Shown: piece after piece, positions 1 to 8,265 of the stretch | How the letters are laid out: the number at the start of each line of letters is the position of its first letter | How positions within the stretch are numbered: the stretch's first letter is position 1 | Assembly (NCBI RefSeq): GCF_002863565.1 | Contig: NZ_PGUW01000026.1 | Span: forward strand, 121,129 to 185,128 | DNA length: 64,000 nucleotides | Direction: 5' to 3' | From: Bacillus sp. V5-8f | GTDB lineage: Bacteria > Bacillota > Bacilli > Bacillales > DSM-1321 | The notes under the pieces: model-generated | Database searches by the model: none | What the model was told of the DNA's origin: nothing | The model's input: the letters and a program-made list of their open reading frames with translations, nothing else | Program-made: the position numbers and the translations under genes

Positions 1-308
1 CCAGTTAGATTTCCGGATTTAGATGGACCAGGCCCTACTTGTCCAAGCCTTATTTTTGGTTTTAATACTTGAAGTGATCCTGAAAGTACCTGTATTTTCC
101 CTTTAACTTTAGTAATTTTGTAGAGTTCGTTTCCATCACGATAAGGTACCGTTGTAAAATATACGGTAGTAGTAGACTTAACACCATATGTTTTATCATA
201 TTGTGTTCGGGTAATTTGATCAGCTTGTGCCGCCGTACCGGTGAAACCAACAGCAAATAATAGGAATGCAAATAAAAACGTACATCGAATCAGTTGTTTT
301 CTCATCAT
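1..308 (-). CDS. Exported protein of unknown function, 3' part off the window
   Basis: The reading frame runs without a stop from an ATG at 308 to the window edge (102 codons visible). An AAGGAG-type ribosome site lies just upstream (AAAAAGGAGAAA then ATGATG). Residues 1 to about 28 form a classical signal peptide: a basic start (MMRKQ), a hydrophobic core (LFAFLLFAVGF), and an AQA-type cleavage motif. The mature part begins with DQITRTQYDKTYGVKS. No family is recognised. A decayed stretch near 20515-20590 carries a similar TxYDKTxxxK signature, so it may be a multicopy family. Secretion is a firm reading; function is unknown. Confidence 0.7.
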   Translation of the reverse strand, partial: MMRKQLIRCTFLFAFLLFAVGFTGTAAQADQITRTQYDKTYGVKSTTTVYFTTVPYRDGNELYKITKVKGKIQVLSGSLQVLKPKIRLGQVGPGPSKSGNLT

Positions 309-819
309 TTTCTCCTTTTTATCACGTATTATTTTTATGAAACGGTAGGGTTAATACCTGATTCTTTTGTGTATCAACCCATAAAGGAACCCTTCCATTT
401 TATGACATGATATCTTGGATTAAATCTAGATTCGAGGTATTTCCAATGTACACCCTGTCCAACCTACATAGGGACATTGAAGTGCTTCACCAAGTAAAAG
501 GATAAAATTCTGGTGCTCCTCTTTGTGTTTTATTGTTGACTCTTGTATCTACCATCTGGCTATAGCATTTTACAATCTATCAACCCTCACATTTGCTTTT
601 TTCATAGGTGGCACGACGGTGGCCACATTCCAATACCACTTTGAGGAAATATACAGGAATTAAGTGTTCACGATGTTTAGGCTAGCCAATTGCCTATAAG
701 GGATAGTGAGGTTTAACGTATCATATGTAAAAACCGCTGACATGATAGTCTTTTTTTCAATGGAATAAAGGAAAGCCTGATAGAAGGTTCGAAACCCATT
801 ATCAGGCTTTGAGTGCAAA
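309..819. other. Intergenic, no supported gene
   Basis: No open frame with a ribosome site is seen on either strand. A short plus-strand frame ending near 664 looks membrane-like but has no start signal, so it is not called. The only clear structure is the hairpin at 772-810. Confidence 0.5.
772..810 (-). terminator. Hairpin downstream of the first YjcZ gene
   Basis: AAAGCCTGATA pairs with TATCAGGCTTT across a 17-base loop, directly after the stop of the gene at 820-933. The T tract on the minus strand is interrupted, so termination may be weak. Confidence 0.5.
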
Positions 820-933
820 TTAATTAGCGTAACCGCCATAGCAAGCGCAGCCAGTAATTACAAGAAGAATGAAAATAACAAGGAGAAAAGCAAAGCCGCT
901 ATTCCAGCATCCGTCTCCAGTATATTTGCCCAT
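820..933 (-). CDS. YjcZ-family sporulation miniprotein (37 aa)
   Basis: This is a 37-residue protein with a Gly/Cys-containing start (MGKYTGDGCWNSGF), one membrane segment (about residues 14-28, FAFLLVIFILLVITG) and a short GCACYGGYAN tail. This is the layout of the YjcZ/YtzI-like small spore membrane proteins in Bacillus. A very strong ribosome site (AAAGGAGGAG) sits 6 bases before the ATG. A paralogue lies at 2269-2388, and the DNA upstream of both is related. Family membership is by pattern; the exact role in the spore is unknown. Confidence 0.8.
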   Translation of the reverse strand: MGKYTGDGCWNSGFAFLLVIFILLVITGCACYGGYAN

Positions 934-1000
934 ATAGTCTCCTCCTTTGTGTGCTAGTGGAAAAGCTATTTTACACTTTACATACTATGTACAACCCATT

Positions 1001-1101
1001 GGGACATGGTAGAGAGTTTGTCCTACTTAAAAATGTACCTTTTCATCAATTCAATAAATGCTTTTTAAAAAGGCTGTCACTTTAATAGCTTGTACATATT
1101 A
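1001..1101 (-). repeat. Duplicated upstream region, copy A
   Basis: About 100 bases upstream of the first YjcZ gene match 2477-2587 upstream of the second. Shared blocks include CATGGTAGAGAGTTTGTC, ATCAATT, CTGTCAC and AGCTTGTACATATTA, in the same order. The conserved part probably includes promoter elements; a sporulation sigma factor is likely but no perfect -35/-10 pair was found. Confidence 0.7.
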
Positions 1102-1163
1102 TAAATTAAGCCGAAGCCAGCCAGCATATTCGCCATTATCCTCCTTTACGAAATGGCAAAAAA

Positions 1164-1201
1164 GAAGCCAGATAATTAGGAGTGCCTGATTATTGGGCTT
1201 C
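1164..1201 (-). terminator. Strong intrinsic terminator
   Basis: A 17-bp stem (GAAGCCCAATAATCAGG against CCTAATTATCTGGCTTC, few mismatches, 4-base loop) is followed on the minus strand by TTTTTT. It lies 50 bases after the stop of the small gene at 1252-1437. Confidence 0.75.
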
Positions 1202-1251
1202 TTTCAATTTGTGATTTGAATCTCTTTCGATTTGCATATTACGCAAATCAT

Positions 1252-1437
1252 CTACCCGATTTTTTCTTTAAGATATCGTAAGACCATTTTGTTGTACTCT
1301 TTTACCGCGTTTTTCTTTGTCTCCACCAAATCCCGATAAATAAATCGGAATATCATTTGTATCATAAATGTTTTAGCCTTCCCCCTTACCCATGCTAATT
1401 CTAAGTGATCATATTCCTTTAAAGTTTTGTATCCCAT
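1252..1437 (-). CDS. Small basic protein of unknown function (61 aa)
   Basis: This is a 61-residue, lysine-rich frame (MGYKTLKEYDHLELAWVRGK...) ending in EYNKMVLRYLKEKIG. A strong terminator follows 50 bases after the stop, which supports transcription of this strand. The ribosome site is poor (GAAACTGA). No family is recognised. It could be a small DNA-associated or regulatory protein, or a remnant of a longer gene. Confidence 0.4.
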   Translation of the reverse strand: MGYKTLKEYDHLELAWVRGKAKTFMIQMIFRFIYRDLVETKKNAVKEYNKMVLRYLKEKIG

Positions 1438-1691
1438 TCAGTTTCAGTCACATAAAACACACCCTTATCAGGCTAAGAATAATAGCCTTTATATCTTTTA
1501 TAGTCATACAGGCATTCATTTGTGTGGGCCAAAGCTCAGAGCGTTTCTTTTGTGCCTCTAACATTTGATTTATTTTCATATAGTTCCGAGTGCCTTCCAC
1601 AATTTATCAATGAAAATAAAAACAGAAAACAAATACGAATTACGACTTTGTATAGTTCGTACTAGGATGACAGGTGAAAGGAGTGAGAACG

Positions 1692-2256
1692 ATGGAGGGA
1701 ACGGAGAAGTACATAACTCCCAACGATGCCAGTATAAAGTTAGGCATTGGTGACAGTACACTTTGCAAGTGGTGTCTTTTGTTAGAAAGTCATGGTTTCT
1801 TTTTTCGAGAACAGACAATAAACGGAAATCGTTCTCGGAGAAGAATCTGGAAATGCTGCGGCACTACTGGCAATTAGTTCAAGTTCAAAATATGGGCATG
1901 GAGAACACATCTTTGATTGTATTATCAAGTTTAAAGAGGAAAACGAGCTAACCGTCCAGTCAGAGCACAGTGTTCCTGCTTTGCTGATTGTAACGAGTTA
2001 GTTGAAAACCTTTTAAAGCACATAGAACAAAAAGAAGCCTTTAACTAGCTTTTGTTGCAACGGTTAGACGAACAGCAAAAATACATAGATGAACGGCTTA
2101 ACAAGCGTGATGAAATGTTAATGGAGTCCATAAGGGAGACTCAAGAAACAAAAAAACTTCTTCTTTGCAGCAAAGGAAGATGAGGAAGAGAAGAAAAACG
2201 TAATATTTAGATTATTCAGTAAATATCATAGACCCTCCATCGGGAGAGTCCATTAA
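1692..2256 (+). pseudogene. Decayed DUF3967/RacA-like HTH protein gene
   Basis: The first frame (ATG at 1692, GAAAGGAGTG ribosome site) reads MEGTEKYITPNDASIKLG..STLCKWC, a MerR/RacA-type helix-turn-helix start. A frameshift near 1800 moves it to SRTDNKRKSFSEKNLEML. The coiled-coil tail reappears after further shifts and an in-frame stop as LDEQQKYIDERLNKRDEML and then AAKEDEEEKKNVIFRLFSK. That tail is typical of DUF3967 proteins found in Bacillus and its plasmids and phages. At least three frameshifts make it non-functional. The stop at 2254-2256 is close to the converging YjcZ gene. Confidence 0.75.
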
Positions 2257-2268
2257 ATGTCTAAAAGA

Positions 2269-2388
2269 TTAATAACCGCCGCAAAAGCCAGCACAGCCAA
2301 TGATCACCAATAATATGAAGATTACAAGGATAAAAGCAAAACCGCTGCCCCATCCACCGCCGTAGCCGTAGCCGCCATAACCGTACAT
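2269..2388 (-). CDS. YjcZ-family sporulation miniprotein (39 aa)
   Basis: A 39-residue protein with a GYGG-rich start (MYGYGGYGYGGGWGSG), a membrane segment (FAFILVIFILLVIIG) and a GCAGFCGGY tail. It is a paralogue of the gene at 820-933 and of typical YjcZ spore miniproteins. The ribosome site AGGGGAGGG lies just upstream of the ATG. The upstream DNA has CATACAATA, which fits a sigma-K -10 box (CATANNNTA), but no good -35 was seen at the right distance. Confidence 0.8.
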   Translation of the reverse strand: MYGYGGYGYGGGWGSGFAFILVIFILLVIIGCAGFCGGY

Positions 2389-2476
2389 TTATTTCCCTCC
2401 CCTTTTAGATTAAGTTAGAGAAAATGAACGAATGAAAATATGTGGTGGTTTTTATTGTATGTATAACTAATTGAAA

Positions 2477-2587
2477 GGGGCATGGTAGAGAGTTTGTCTT
2501 AAAGAAAAATGTGTCTTTTTATCAATTATAATAAATATATTTCTCTTGATTTAAAAGGGGCTGTCACGTTCAAGCTTGTACATATTA
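2477..2587 (-). repeat. Duplicated upstream region, copy B
   Basis: This is the partner of 1001-1101. The conserved block order and the position relative to a YjcZ start codon are the same, so the gene and its upstream DNA were probably duplicated together. Confidence 0.7.
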
Positions 2588-2811
2588 AAGAATCCAACGC
2601 TGACCTTCCAGTATGTGGCGTTTCAAAAGCCTTGAATAAACGAGTTTTCCCAATCTATGAACCTCATATTCACATAAATTAGTGTATTGTTATCTTTATC
2701 TACAAAAAAGAGTACCGGCTCCGCCTCCGCCTGATACCATGATAGCCACCATTGCTACCCAACCTATATCAAATTATAATTGAAAACGCTTACAAAATCA
2801 ATTTAATGTTA
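2588..2811. other. Intergenic between YjcZ unit and ICE relic
   Basis: A tiny minus-strand frame with a GGGGAG stretch (around 2710-2745) is present but has no ribosome site and is not called. Nothing else is seen. Confidence 0.4.
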
Positions 2812-3342
2812 CTACGAACATCCGGTCAGATTTCCGATGAACTCTACATTATCAATCTTCCAACCTTGTTTTTTCCACAAATAAAACGGTAGTTTTGACG
2901 ATCACATTTCGGTATTTGCAATATTGTTAAATTGTGTTGTCTGCTTGAATTCATTAAAAAATTCAGCTTCATTTCTCGATGAGCGATACTCAAAGGCTAT
3001 AAGTCCAACCATGGATGATTTCACAGTTTCATCCGACATTGGAAGTTCCATCCCGGAAGGATAGGTTGCCTGGTAACCCTGGTCGGTCATCAGCGGCATG
3101 ATTTTCTGGTATCTTTCAGCTGTTTCTTCATATGTGAAGAATTTCTCAAGGAATTCTCGATTGACTTTTGATGTCTCACTTTCCTGTATGGTTGATAAGG
3201 ATTTAATCTGTTCTTCGTAGTTACCCTGATTGGCCCGTACTTCCTGAAGCTGTGAACGCAAACTGCATATATACATGATGACCATAGCCCCGTCGATCCC
3301 AATGATTAATAACACAAAGCTTTTCTTGGGGATTGGCTCCAA
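2812..3342 (-). pseudogene. Broken Tn916 Orf13 / ICEBs1 YddI-like conjugation gene
   Basis: The N-terminus (MEPIPKKSFVLLIIGIDGAM) has one membrane segment followed by a soluble domain, as in the small conjugation protein after the cell-wall hydrolase in Tn916 (Orf13) and ICEBs1. The frame is open for 146 residues to a TGA at 2902. The same frame then continues with WKIDNVEFIGNLTG and stops at 2812, so the TGA is an in-frame nonsense mutation. It lies directly downstream of the cwlT relic, in the normal transfer-module order. Confidence 0.65.
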
Positions 3343-3357
3343 ATTAACAGCTCCTTT

Positions 3358-4362
3358 CTATATCCTTCTAAAACCTAAGAAGGGATAACGGTTTTTCCAA
3401 TCCTCAACTGAAGAATACGAAATGCCTCCGCTATTGTTTGCATTAATGAACTGGCCGTTCCCGATAGACATGCCAACATGGGAAGCCCCCGGCTTGTAGT
3501 TGGTGAAGAAGACCAAATCCCCCAGCTTTATTTTGTTTTCGGGAATCGGTTTCGTTTTGTTAAATTGTGACTGTACTGTCCCGTACATATCAATGCCAAT
3601 CTGGGCAAATGCATATTCATGCAGGCCGGAACAGGCAAAACCTCCTGCTGCAGGCGTGCTGCCTCCCCAAACCTATGGCCTTCCTAGATATTTTTTCATG
3701 ATGTTATGAACCTCCTCCACATTGAACGTTTGTGTTCCATCACTACATTAGTATTGCTGCCGGTTCCACCGTCATAGTACGCATAACGTGTTCGACATAA
3801 TTGACATCACCGTAACGTCCCCACCCGGACCTTGCCGCCATCATCCTATTTAACTCTATAGCTAGTTCCTTGGTATAACCTCTGCGCTCCCAGGCATACC
3901 CTATGAATCCATTTCCGAAGTTATAGCTTTGCAAAGCAAGTTTGATATTGCCTTTTGCCTGTTTCAGCACATCCGCAAAGTATTTGACGACGATTTGGAT
4001 GGAATACTCCGGGTCTGTAATGGCTCCGGGCGCAAGACTGAAGATTGTATGACACCCAGGTGTCGTCCCCCTGATTCCTGTTGGATGAGGGCAAGGAGTA
4101 GTCCCACATGTTCCTCGATTCCGTTTTGTTCAGTATTCATATCTCAAAACATTGCTTGATACGTGCGCCGGTCCAGTGTTTCCTTCACTGGAACTTTCGG
4201 ATTCAAACTGGTTTTCGCCTCCCATGTGGTGGAAATGGACAGGGCAAGTCCAAAAACGGCCGTCAGTAGCAAGAGGATCCCTGCAATAGTCAAAAGCAAG
4301 GGGTTCTTATATACATCAGTGGCTTTTGTGATTTTGCTGCCTTTCTTCCAAATTCCCTGCAT
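3358..4362 (-). pseudogene. cwlT: Broken cwlT: two-domain cell-wall hydrolase of an ICE
   Basis: Pieces of one gene are spread over frames. They are an N-terminal anchor (PLLLTIAGILLLLTAVFGL), a lysozyme-like domain (GLLLALIQQESGGR, then LALQSYNFGNGFIGYAW) and an NlpC/P60 domain (VWGGSTPAA, FACSG, LGDLVFFTNY, HVGMSIGNGQF). In ICEBs1 and Tn916 this muramidase/endopeptidase opens the wall during conjugation. There is a stop after the anchor region (QAMF), a frameshift near 4040, a stop at 3743 and a TAG before VWGGS. The NlpC motif reads FACSG rather than the usual FDCSG. Clearly dead. Confidence 0.8.
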
Positions 4363-4430
4363 GAGTAAGTCCTCTTTCAATGAACATTCAGCATTACGCG
4401 ACAAATGGAGCGTTATGTTACATGCGGCAT

Positions 4431-4605
4431 TCAATTCCGTTCCTTCTCTGTATGTCTGAATTTTGCATTTCTTCTCTTCGACTTTTTGACAACCGTTTCA
4501 GTAGATAGTTTCGCTTGTCTTTTTTTGCTCTTTCGCTCACTCCTGGCGTTCGGAAGGTTATTGACTGATTTGCTCAATTCTGCTCCTTGTTCCCTTTTCC
4601 CACTG
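4431..4605 (-). pseudogene. C-terminal stub of ConG-like conjugation membrane protein
   Basis: A frame upstream of cwlT reads [20 protein letters not shown], continues as a very basic tail and stops at 4431. Position just before cwlT and the basic tail fit the end of ConG/Tn916 Orf15. The rest is missing: homology stops at about 4600, where a fragment of an old yellow enzyme gene begins. The assignment rests mainly on gene order. Confidence 0.45.
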
Positions 4606-4727
4606 TGAATTCGTTACCGACTGCTTCACGGACAGCTTTAGATACCTCAACTAATAATCGAACTCTGTTTTCCGTAGAGCCTCCATATTCATCCGTTCTT
4701 TGATTCGTATAATCGGATAAGAATTGA
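4602..4727 (-). pseudogene. Internal fragment of an old-yellow-enzyme gene
   Basis: About 42 codons ([18 protein letters not shown], then [18 protein letters not shown]) match the middle of the flavin oxidoreductase at 55633-56766 almost residue for residue, and the DNA is clearly related with scattered changes. No start, stop or flanking parts remain. It abuts the ICE relic, so it marks an old recombination joint. Confidence 0.8.
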
Positions 4728-4761
4728 TGATAAATGGACCAAGAACAAAAATGATCCTTCT

Positions 4762-5190
4762 TTAATCTCGTACGAAACAGATACTTGTACCTAAATTAAT
4801 TTTCGTTGTTTTCCAGCCAGCCAAAATCCATGCTTTTGCATGTGAATGTGTACCACTTGTTTCATTTGCCCACCAAGCTCCATATTTATAAGCAGAATTT
4901 GGTAAGTTAAATTGCAGGATTTCTTCAATTTCCGAAAATGTTAAGGATAGTTCCGAAAAGCAATTTCTCCTTTGAAACAAGAAATCAAAGAGTTTCGTAT
5001 ATTTCCCTTCATATTTCTTATCATATTCTTCAACTTTCCCGTGTTCATTAACTACTGATGTTGCACCTCTAAAAGTTAAGTTATTACTTTCTACAAAGCC
5101 CATAAATTTATGCAAGAATTGCTCGTGATCGATGTCATCTTTAGTTGAAAAAATACTTCCTTGAATAAGGATACTCTTGGAATTATTCAT
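4762..5190 (-). CDS. DUF7662-type protein (142 aa)
   Basis: The C-terminal half (residues 66-142) has [24 protein letters not shown] and [14 protein letters not shown]. This is the signature of the DUF7662 family, small proteins often found near phage or defence genes, with no known activity. The N-terminal half (about 1-60) is a separate alpha/beta-looking region that is not recognised. A ribosome site (AGGAGAAC) precedes ATG 5190. It lies alone between the ICE joint and a strong bidirectional terminator. The domain call is moderately sure; the function is unknown. Confidence 0.6.
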   Translation of the reverse strand: MNNSKSILIQGSIFSTKDDIDHEQFLHKFMGFVESNNLTFRGATSVVNEHGKVEEYDKKYEGKYTKLFDFLFQRRNCFSELSLTFSEIEEILQFNLPNSAYKYGAWWANETSGTHSHAKAWILAGWKTTKINLGTSICFVRD

Positions 5191-5262
5191 GTTGTTTGTT
5201 CTCCTAAAAAATAGATATTGTTATTTTTATCGTCAAATGAACAAACATATTTAGGTCTATGT

Positions 5263-5312
5263 AAAAAAGACCCAATTCTTTTTTCCACAACGAACAAGAA
5301 AGGGTCCTTTTT
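5263..5312 (-). terminator. Bidirectional intrinsic terminator
   Basis: A long stem of AAAAAGGACCCTTTCTT against its near complement, with U tracts on both strands. It ends transcription of the DUF4395 gene on the minus strand. Confidence 0.75.
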
Positions 5313-5329
5313 GCAAAATGCACAAATGT

Positions 5330-5740
5330 TTATTTAGTTAAGGTTCTTCTATGCTTCCACATAATATAACGGTATCGAATGAAACAGCCAACGCAAAAAC
5401 CCATCAATGCAATACCCGCAGCTAACAAGACCATAATACTAAAAACATATGCTAATGTATTCCAACTGAGTTGAAAGAACACTAGTGATAATCCAAGGCA
5501 AACCGTTGCTATCCATTGATTAAAAATCTGCTGTTCTTTGTCTTCCATAATATACTCGGATAACGGCTTCTTGAGAAAGCCTTTCCCTGTTGCTATTATA
5601 GGATTCTTCTTTGTTACTAATGTGTAGACACCTATAACAAATGGAAGTAAAAGTATGAATTTATACGATACCATCGCGATAAGAACACTCAACACAATAA
5701 ATGATTGATTAAGTTGAACCAACGGTTTTGGAATACCCAT
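5330..5740 (-). CDS. DUF4395 membrane protein (136 aa)
   Basis: Four predicted membrane segments are visible: VLSVLIAMVSYKFILLLPF and neighbours, then WIATVCLGLSLVFFQLSWNT and VFSIMVLLAAGIALMGFCVG. The IPKPLVQLNQSFIVL start is typical of DUF4395 proteins, which often sit with thioredoxin or redox genes. No redox gene is adjacent here. The ribosome site GGAGGG lies 8 bases before the ATG. The family is well supported; the function is unknown. Confidence 0.75.
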   Translation of the reverse strand: MGIPKPLVQLNQSFIVLSVLIAMVSYKFILLLPFVIGVYTLVTKKNPIIATGKGFLKKPLSEYIMEDKEQQIFNQWIATVCLGLSLVFFQLSWNTLAYVFSIMVLLAAGIALMGFCVGCFIRYRYIMWKHRRTLTK

Positions 5741-6029
5741 GCGAAAAACCCTCCAGTTGAAAAAATATGCCAGAACAATAACATAGTATATTACTATGAA
5801 TTATTTATTGACAATACCACACTTTTAGTATGCTGTACATATTTTCAACCTAATGATGTCCTTAGCAAAACCTCAGCTTGCTGCATTCAGCTTTGAATTT
5901 TTGGGTACCTAAATCTATCGGTGAATTCAGTGAACATCGAGACAGACTCCCTAAACGAATGATTTTCGGGGGCTAGAATTGTTCGCCGTTCCAAGAATCT
6001 TCCCTACAAAGATTAAACAACCTTAAAAA

Positions 6030-6500
6030 TCACGAATAGTCATTGTCTTTCTTTTCTTTTGCTTTCAGAATCATGTCGTTTTCTAGAACGATATAAATCG
6101 CTGGTAACTTAGGAGAAAGAGTAATAATTTCTCTTCCGCTTAGCCAAATGTACTCCTCTTCGTTACCTTCATTCGTCGGGTCAATACAAAATATTGCTTC
6201 GTCCATCTCCTGGCCATTCATTTTTGTTATTGCTTGACAATCTGGTTCAACCTTTTTCATAAAATGCTGGAAAGCCTGGTCCTCATTTCTAGCCCCAATC
6301 CAAGCGGTATTTTTTTCTCCGTAAACAACAAACAATCCCGCTGTCAACACAATTTCGATGTTTGCCATTCCTGAAGGACTTACGATAAATCCCTTACAGT
6401 GATCACATCTTATAGAAGTTTTGAACATAGACACATCTCTTTGGTTATGCGCTCTATTGCACCTATGGCAATAATGAGTGATCTTATAATTGTAACGCAT
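6030..6500 (-). CDS. Zinc-ribbon protein of unknown function (156 aa)
   Basis: The N-terminus carries a zinc ribbon: CHRC at about residues 11-14 and CDHC at about 32-35. The remaining 120 residues are mixed alpha/beta with an acidic segment and a lysine-rich tail. The ribosome site AGAGGGGG precedes ATG 6500. No family is recognised; a nucleic-acid or metal-binding role is only an inference from the ribbon. The gene is alone, with no operon partners. Confidence 0.65.
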   Translation of the reverse strand: MRYNYKITHYCHRCNRAHNQRDVSMFKTSIRCDHCKGFIVSPSGMANIEIVLTAGLFVVYGEKNTAWIGARNEDQAFQHFMKKVEPDCQAITKMNGQEMDEAIFCIDPTNEGNEEEYIWLSGREIITLSPKLPAIYIVLENDMILKAKEKKDNDYS

Positions 6501-6688
6501 CTAATTCCCCCTCTATATTCATTGCACTTGACTACTTTCCAGGTTAAATTTTTCCGTACTAAAGTGTTACTTATTTTTAAGTTGATTGGCCCAAAATTAT
6601 TACCAAAACTAAAAATAATTTGTCCTGCAAGAATCATCTAAAAATCAAAGCTCGGGAGCTGTATATAAGGAATGTAACATTTAAAATG

Positions 6689-6716
6689 AAAAAACTCGCC
6701 GTTATGAGCGAGTTTT
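6689..6716 (-). terminator. Orphan intrinsic terminator
   Basis: A perfect 9-bp stem AAAACTCGC/GCGAGTTTT with an 8-base loop; on the minus strand it is followed by a run of T. Confidence 0.6.
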
Positions 6717-6982
6717 AAACTTACTTATACCTATAATAAGAAAGCACTTTAATCTAAATCAAATGTGCATCTAGAGTAGCAAAACGTTCTGTAGCAAAAC
6801 AATAGCTGCAAAATGTCATTCTTTCTTATTTATTAAATACAACCTATAATATAAAACCATTCTTATTTTCTCCTAACAGAAAGTAATGAGCGTAAATGAT
6901 TAATTGGCTTTCTCCCCTCAGTCAGGCAGCCTTTTTGAATAAGTAAAAACATACAAAAAATAGTACTGAGTAATACGTAAAA

Positions 6983-7011
6983 AAGGGAGGACATTTAACA
7001 GTCCATCCCTT
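6983..7011 (-). terminator. Terminator of the decapeptide-repeat gene
   Basis: AAGGGATGGAC pairs with GTCCTCCCTT, followed by TTTTTT on the minus strand. It lies 50 bases after the stop at 7060. Confidence 0.75.
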
Positions 7012-7059
7012 ATGTTGGAACATCCCATCTCTCAATAGCTGGCAAATTGATCAACCACT

Positions 7060-7377
7060 TTATTCACGGTGCCCTCCATATCCATGGTGATATGGATATC
7101 CGCCATAGCCCATTCCGTGGCCTGGGTAGCCCCCATATCCCATGCCGTGGCCTGGATAGCCTCCATAGCCCATTCCGTAGCCCGGGTAACCTCCATAGCC
7201 CATCCCGTAGCCCGGGTAACCTCCATAGCCCATCCCGTAGCCCGGGTAGCCTCCATAGCCCATTCCGTAGCCCGGGTAACCTCCATAGCCCATCCCGTAG
7301 CCCGGGTAACCTCCACCCATTCCATATCCCATACCGTAGCCTGGCTGGCCTGCGAAACTTCCCATTTGTCTTTCCAT
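7060..7377 (-). CDS. Gly/Tyr-rich decapeptide-repeat protein (105 aa)
   Basis: After a short head (MERQMGSFAGQ) the protein is almost entirely PGYGMGYGGY repeats: an imperfect first unit, five exact units, then two with PGHGMGYGGY, and a His-rich end (PYHHGYGGHRE). A strong ribosome site (GGAGGAG) and a terminator mark this frame as the real one. Other long frames across the repeat are by-products of its composition. Low-complexity GYG proteins of this kind are common among spore coat or exosporium components, but no family is assigned. Repeat number may vary between strains. Confidence 0.75.
   Translation of the reverse strand: MERQMGSFAGQPGYGMGYGMGGGYPGYGMGYGGYPGYGMGYGGYPGYGMGYGGYPGYGMGYGGYPGYGMGYGGYPGHGMGYGGYPGHGMGYGGYPYHHGYGGHRE
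7096..7305 (-). repeat. 30-bp tandem repeat, seven units
   Basis: Seven in-frame 30-bp units, nearly identical at DNA level, encode the decapeptides PGYGMGYGGY (five) and PGHGMGYGGY (two). DNA identity between units points to recent expansion or ongoing homogenisation by slippage. Confidence 0.85.
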
Positions 7378-7604
7378 TTTTCTCCTCCTTCGCTAGTTAC
7401 AACATAAGGTATGTGTCCATATTGAAGGGAGAATAGACTCTTGCCCATTTACAGAAAGAAAAAATTTTCTTTTGTTGGATTTCTACGATATGGCTATTTC
7501 AGGATCATCTACCATATATCTAACCTTTTCATTCATCCGTAACCATAACATAAATCATCCAGGCGAATATAATATCACAGATGCTCTGTAAGGGAGTGAT
7601 GATT

Positions 7605-8099
7605 TTGAATGAAAAGCAACTTCAACAGAATCTCGAGATTGTCAGCACCATCCATAGGAAAATTAATATCATCACTGCATCCCTAATAATTACAGGCCAA
7701 ATAACCATTTTAAGGATGTATATTGAACCAGGCGGTTTTGGATTTACATTAGGCGGACCGTTGACAGGCAGAATTCGTTTAGAGGGAAAACACGGGAATG
7801 AAGCTTTATCACTTATATTAGATATCGTTGACATTATTTTGGCTATTCTTTTATTAATTGATGAAATAGAGGTTAACGGCGTATTCCTTTCATCTGGAGG
7901 TGGCTTTAGTTTTAATGTAACCGGGCCTATATTCGGGGGTCCAAAAATCGATCCCACCCTCCCGGATATAAGCAAAGTAAAAGAAACATTCCATTGGATT
8001 GTCTCAGAGCACTTCAATATAAACCCCGAGTTAATAAAACAACTACAAAGGAATGATATCTATGGCATTAACAGATCTCCCCACTTTCAGACCATCTAA
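7605..8099 (+). CDS. Protein of unknown function (164 aa)
   Basis: The start is placed at TTG 7605 because AGGGAG ends 8 bases before it. ATG 7599 is only 2 bases from that site, and the upstream ATG 7581 has none. The protein begins MNEKQLQQNLEIVSTIHRKI, has hydrophobic segments near ITASLIITGQITIL and LILDIVDIILAILLLI, and two Gly-rich stretches (FTLGGPLTGR and FSFNVTGPIFGG). That suggests a beta-rich, membrane-associated or surface protein. It is not recognised. A possible terminator follows at about 8101-8130. Confidence 0.55.
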   Translation: MNEKQLQQNLEIVSTIHRKINIITASLIITGQITILRMYIEPGGFGFTLGGPLTGRIRLEGKHGNEALSLILDIVDIILAILLLIDEIEVNGVFLSSGGGFSFNVTGPIFGGPKIDPTLPDISKVKETFHWIVSEHFNINPELIKQLQRNDIYGINRSPHFQTI

Positions 8100-8265
8100 A
8101 GGAAGCAGATTCCTGGTTGCGCTTCCGATTGTTCTTTTTATTTTTTTCTTTACGCAGCCTAAACGGGTCGATCAGATATAGCTATGTAATTTGATCCCCC
8201 TAAAAACCGAAATTCAAATTAAACCTCCCCTGTTTTTTGTAAGTAAACAACTAGCAGCTACGGCA

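Larger units (their letters stand above)
6501..7059. other. Intergenic with two terminator hairpins
   Basis: No supported gene. A hairpin at 6689-6716 (AAAACTCGC / GCGAGTTTT) and one at 6983-7011 are the only structures. The first has no obvious upstream gene on either strand and may be left from a lost gene. Confidence 0.5.

Noticed and set aside
550..664. Plus-strand membrane-like frame ending FEEIYRN
   Set aside because: No start codon with ribosome site, no recognised family.
2710..2745. Tiny Gly-rich frame resembling a YjcZ start
   Set aside because: Too short, lacks the membrane segment and ribosome site.
7096..7305. CRISPR-like array
   Set aside because: Units are contiguous with no spacers and encode a decapeptide; it is a coding tandem repeat.
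7032..7448. Long overlapping frames on both strands across the 30-bp repeat
   Set aside because: They exist only because the repeat length is a multiple of three; the frame at 7060-7377 alone has a strong ribosome site and terminator.
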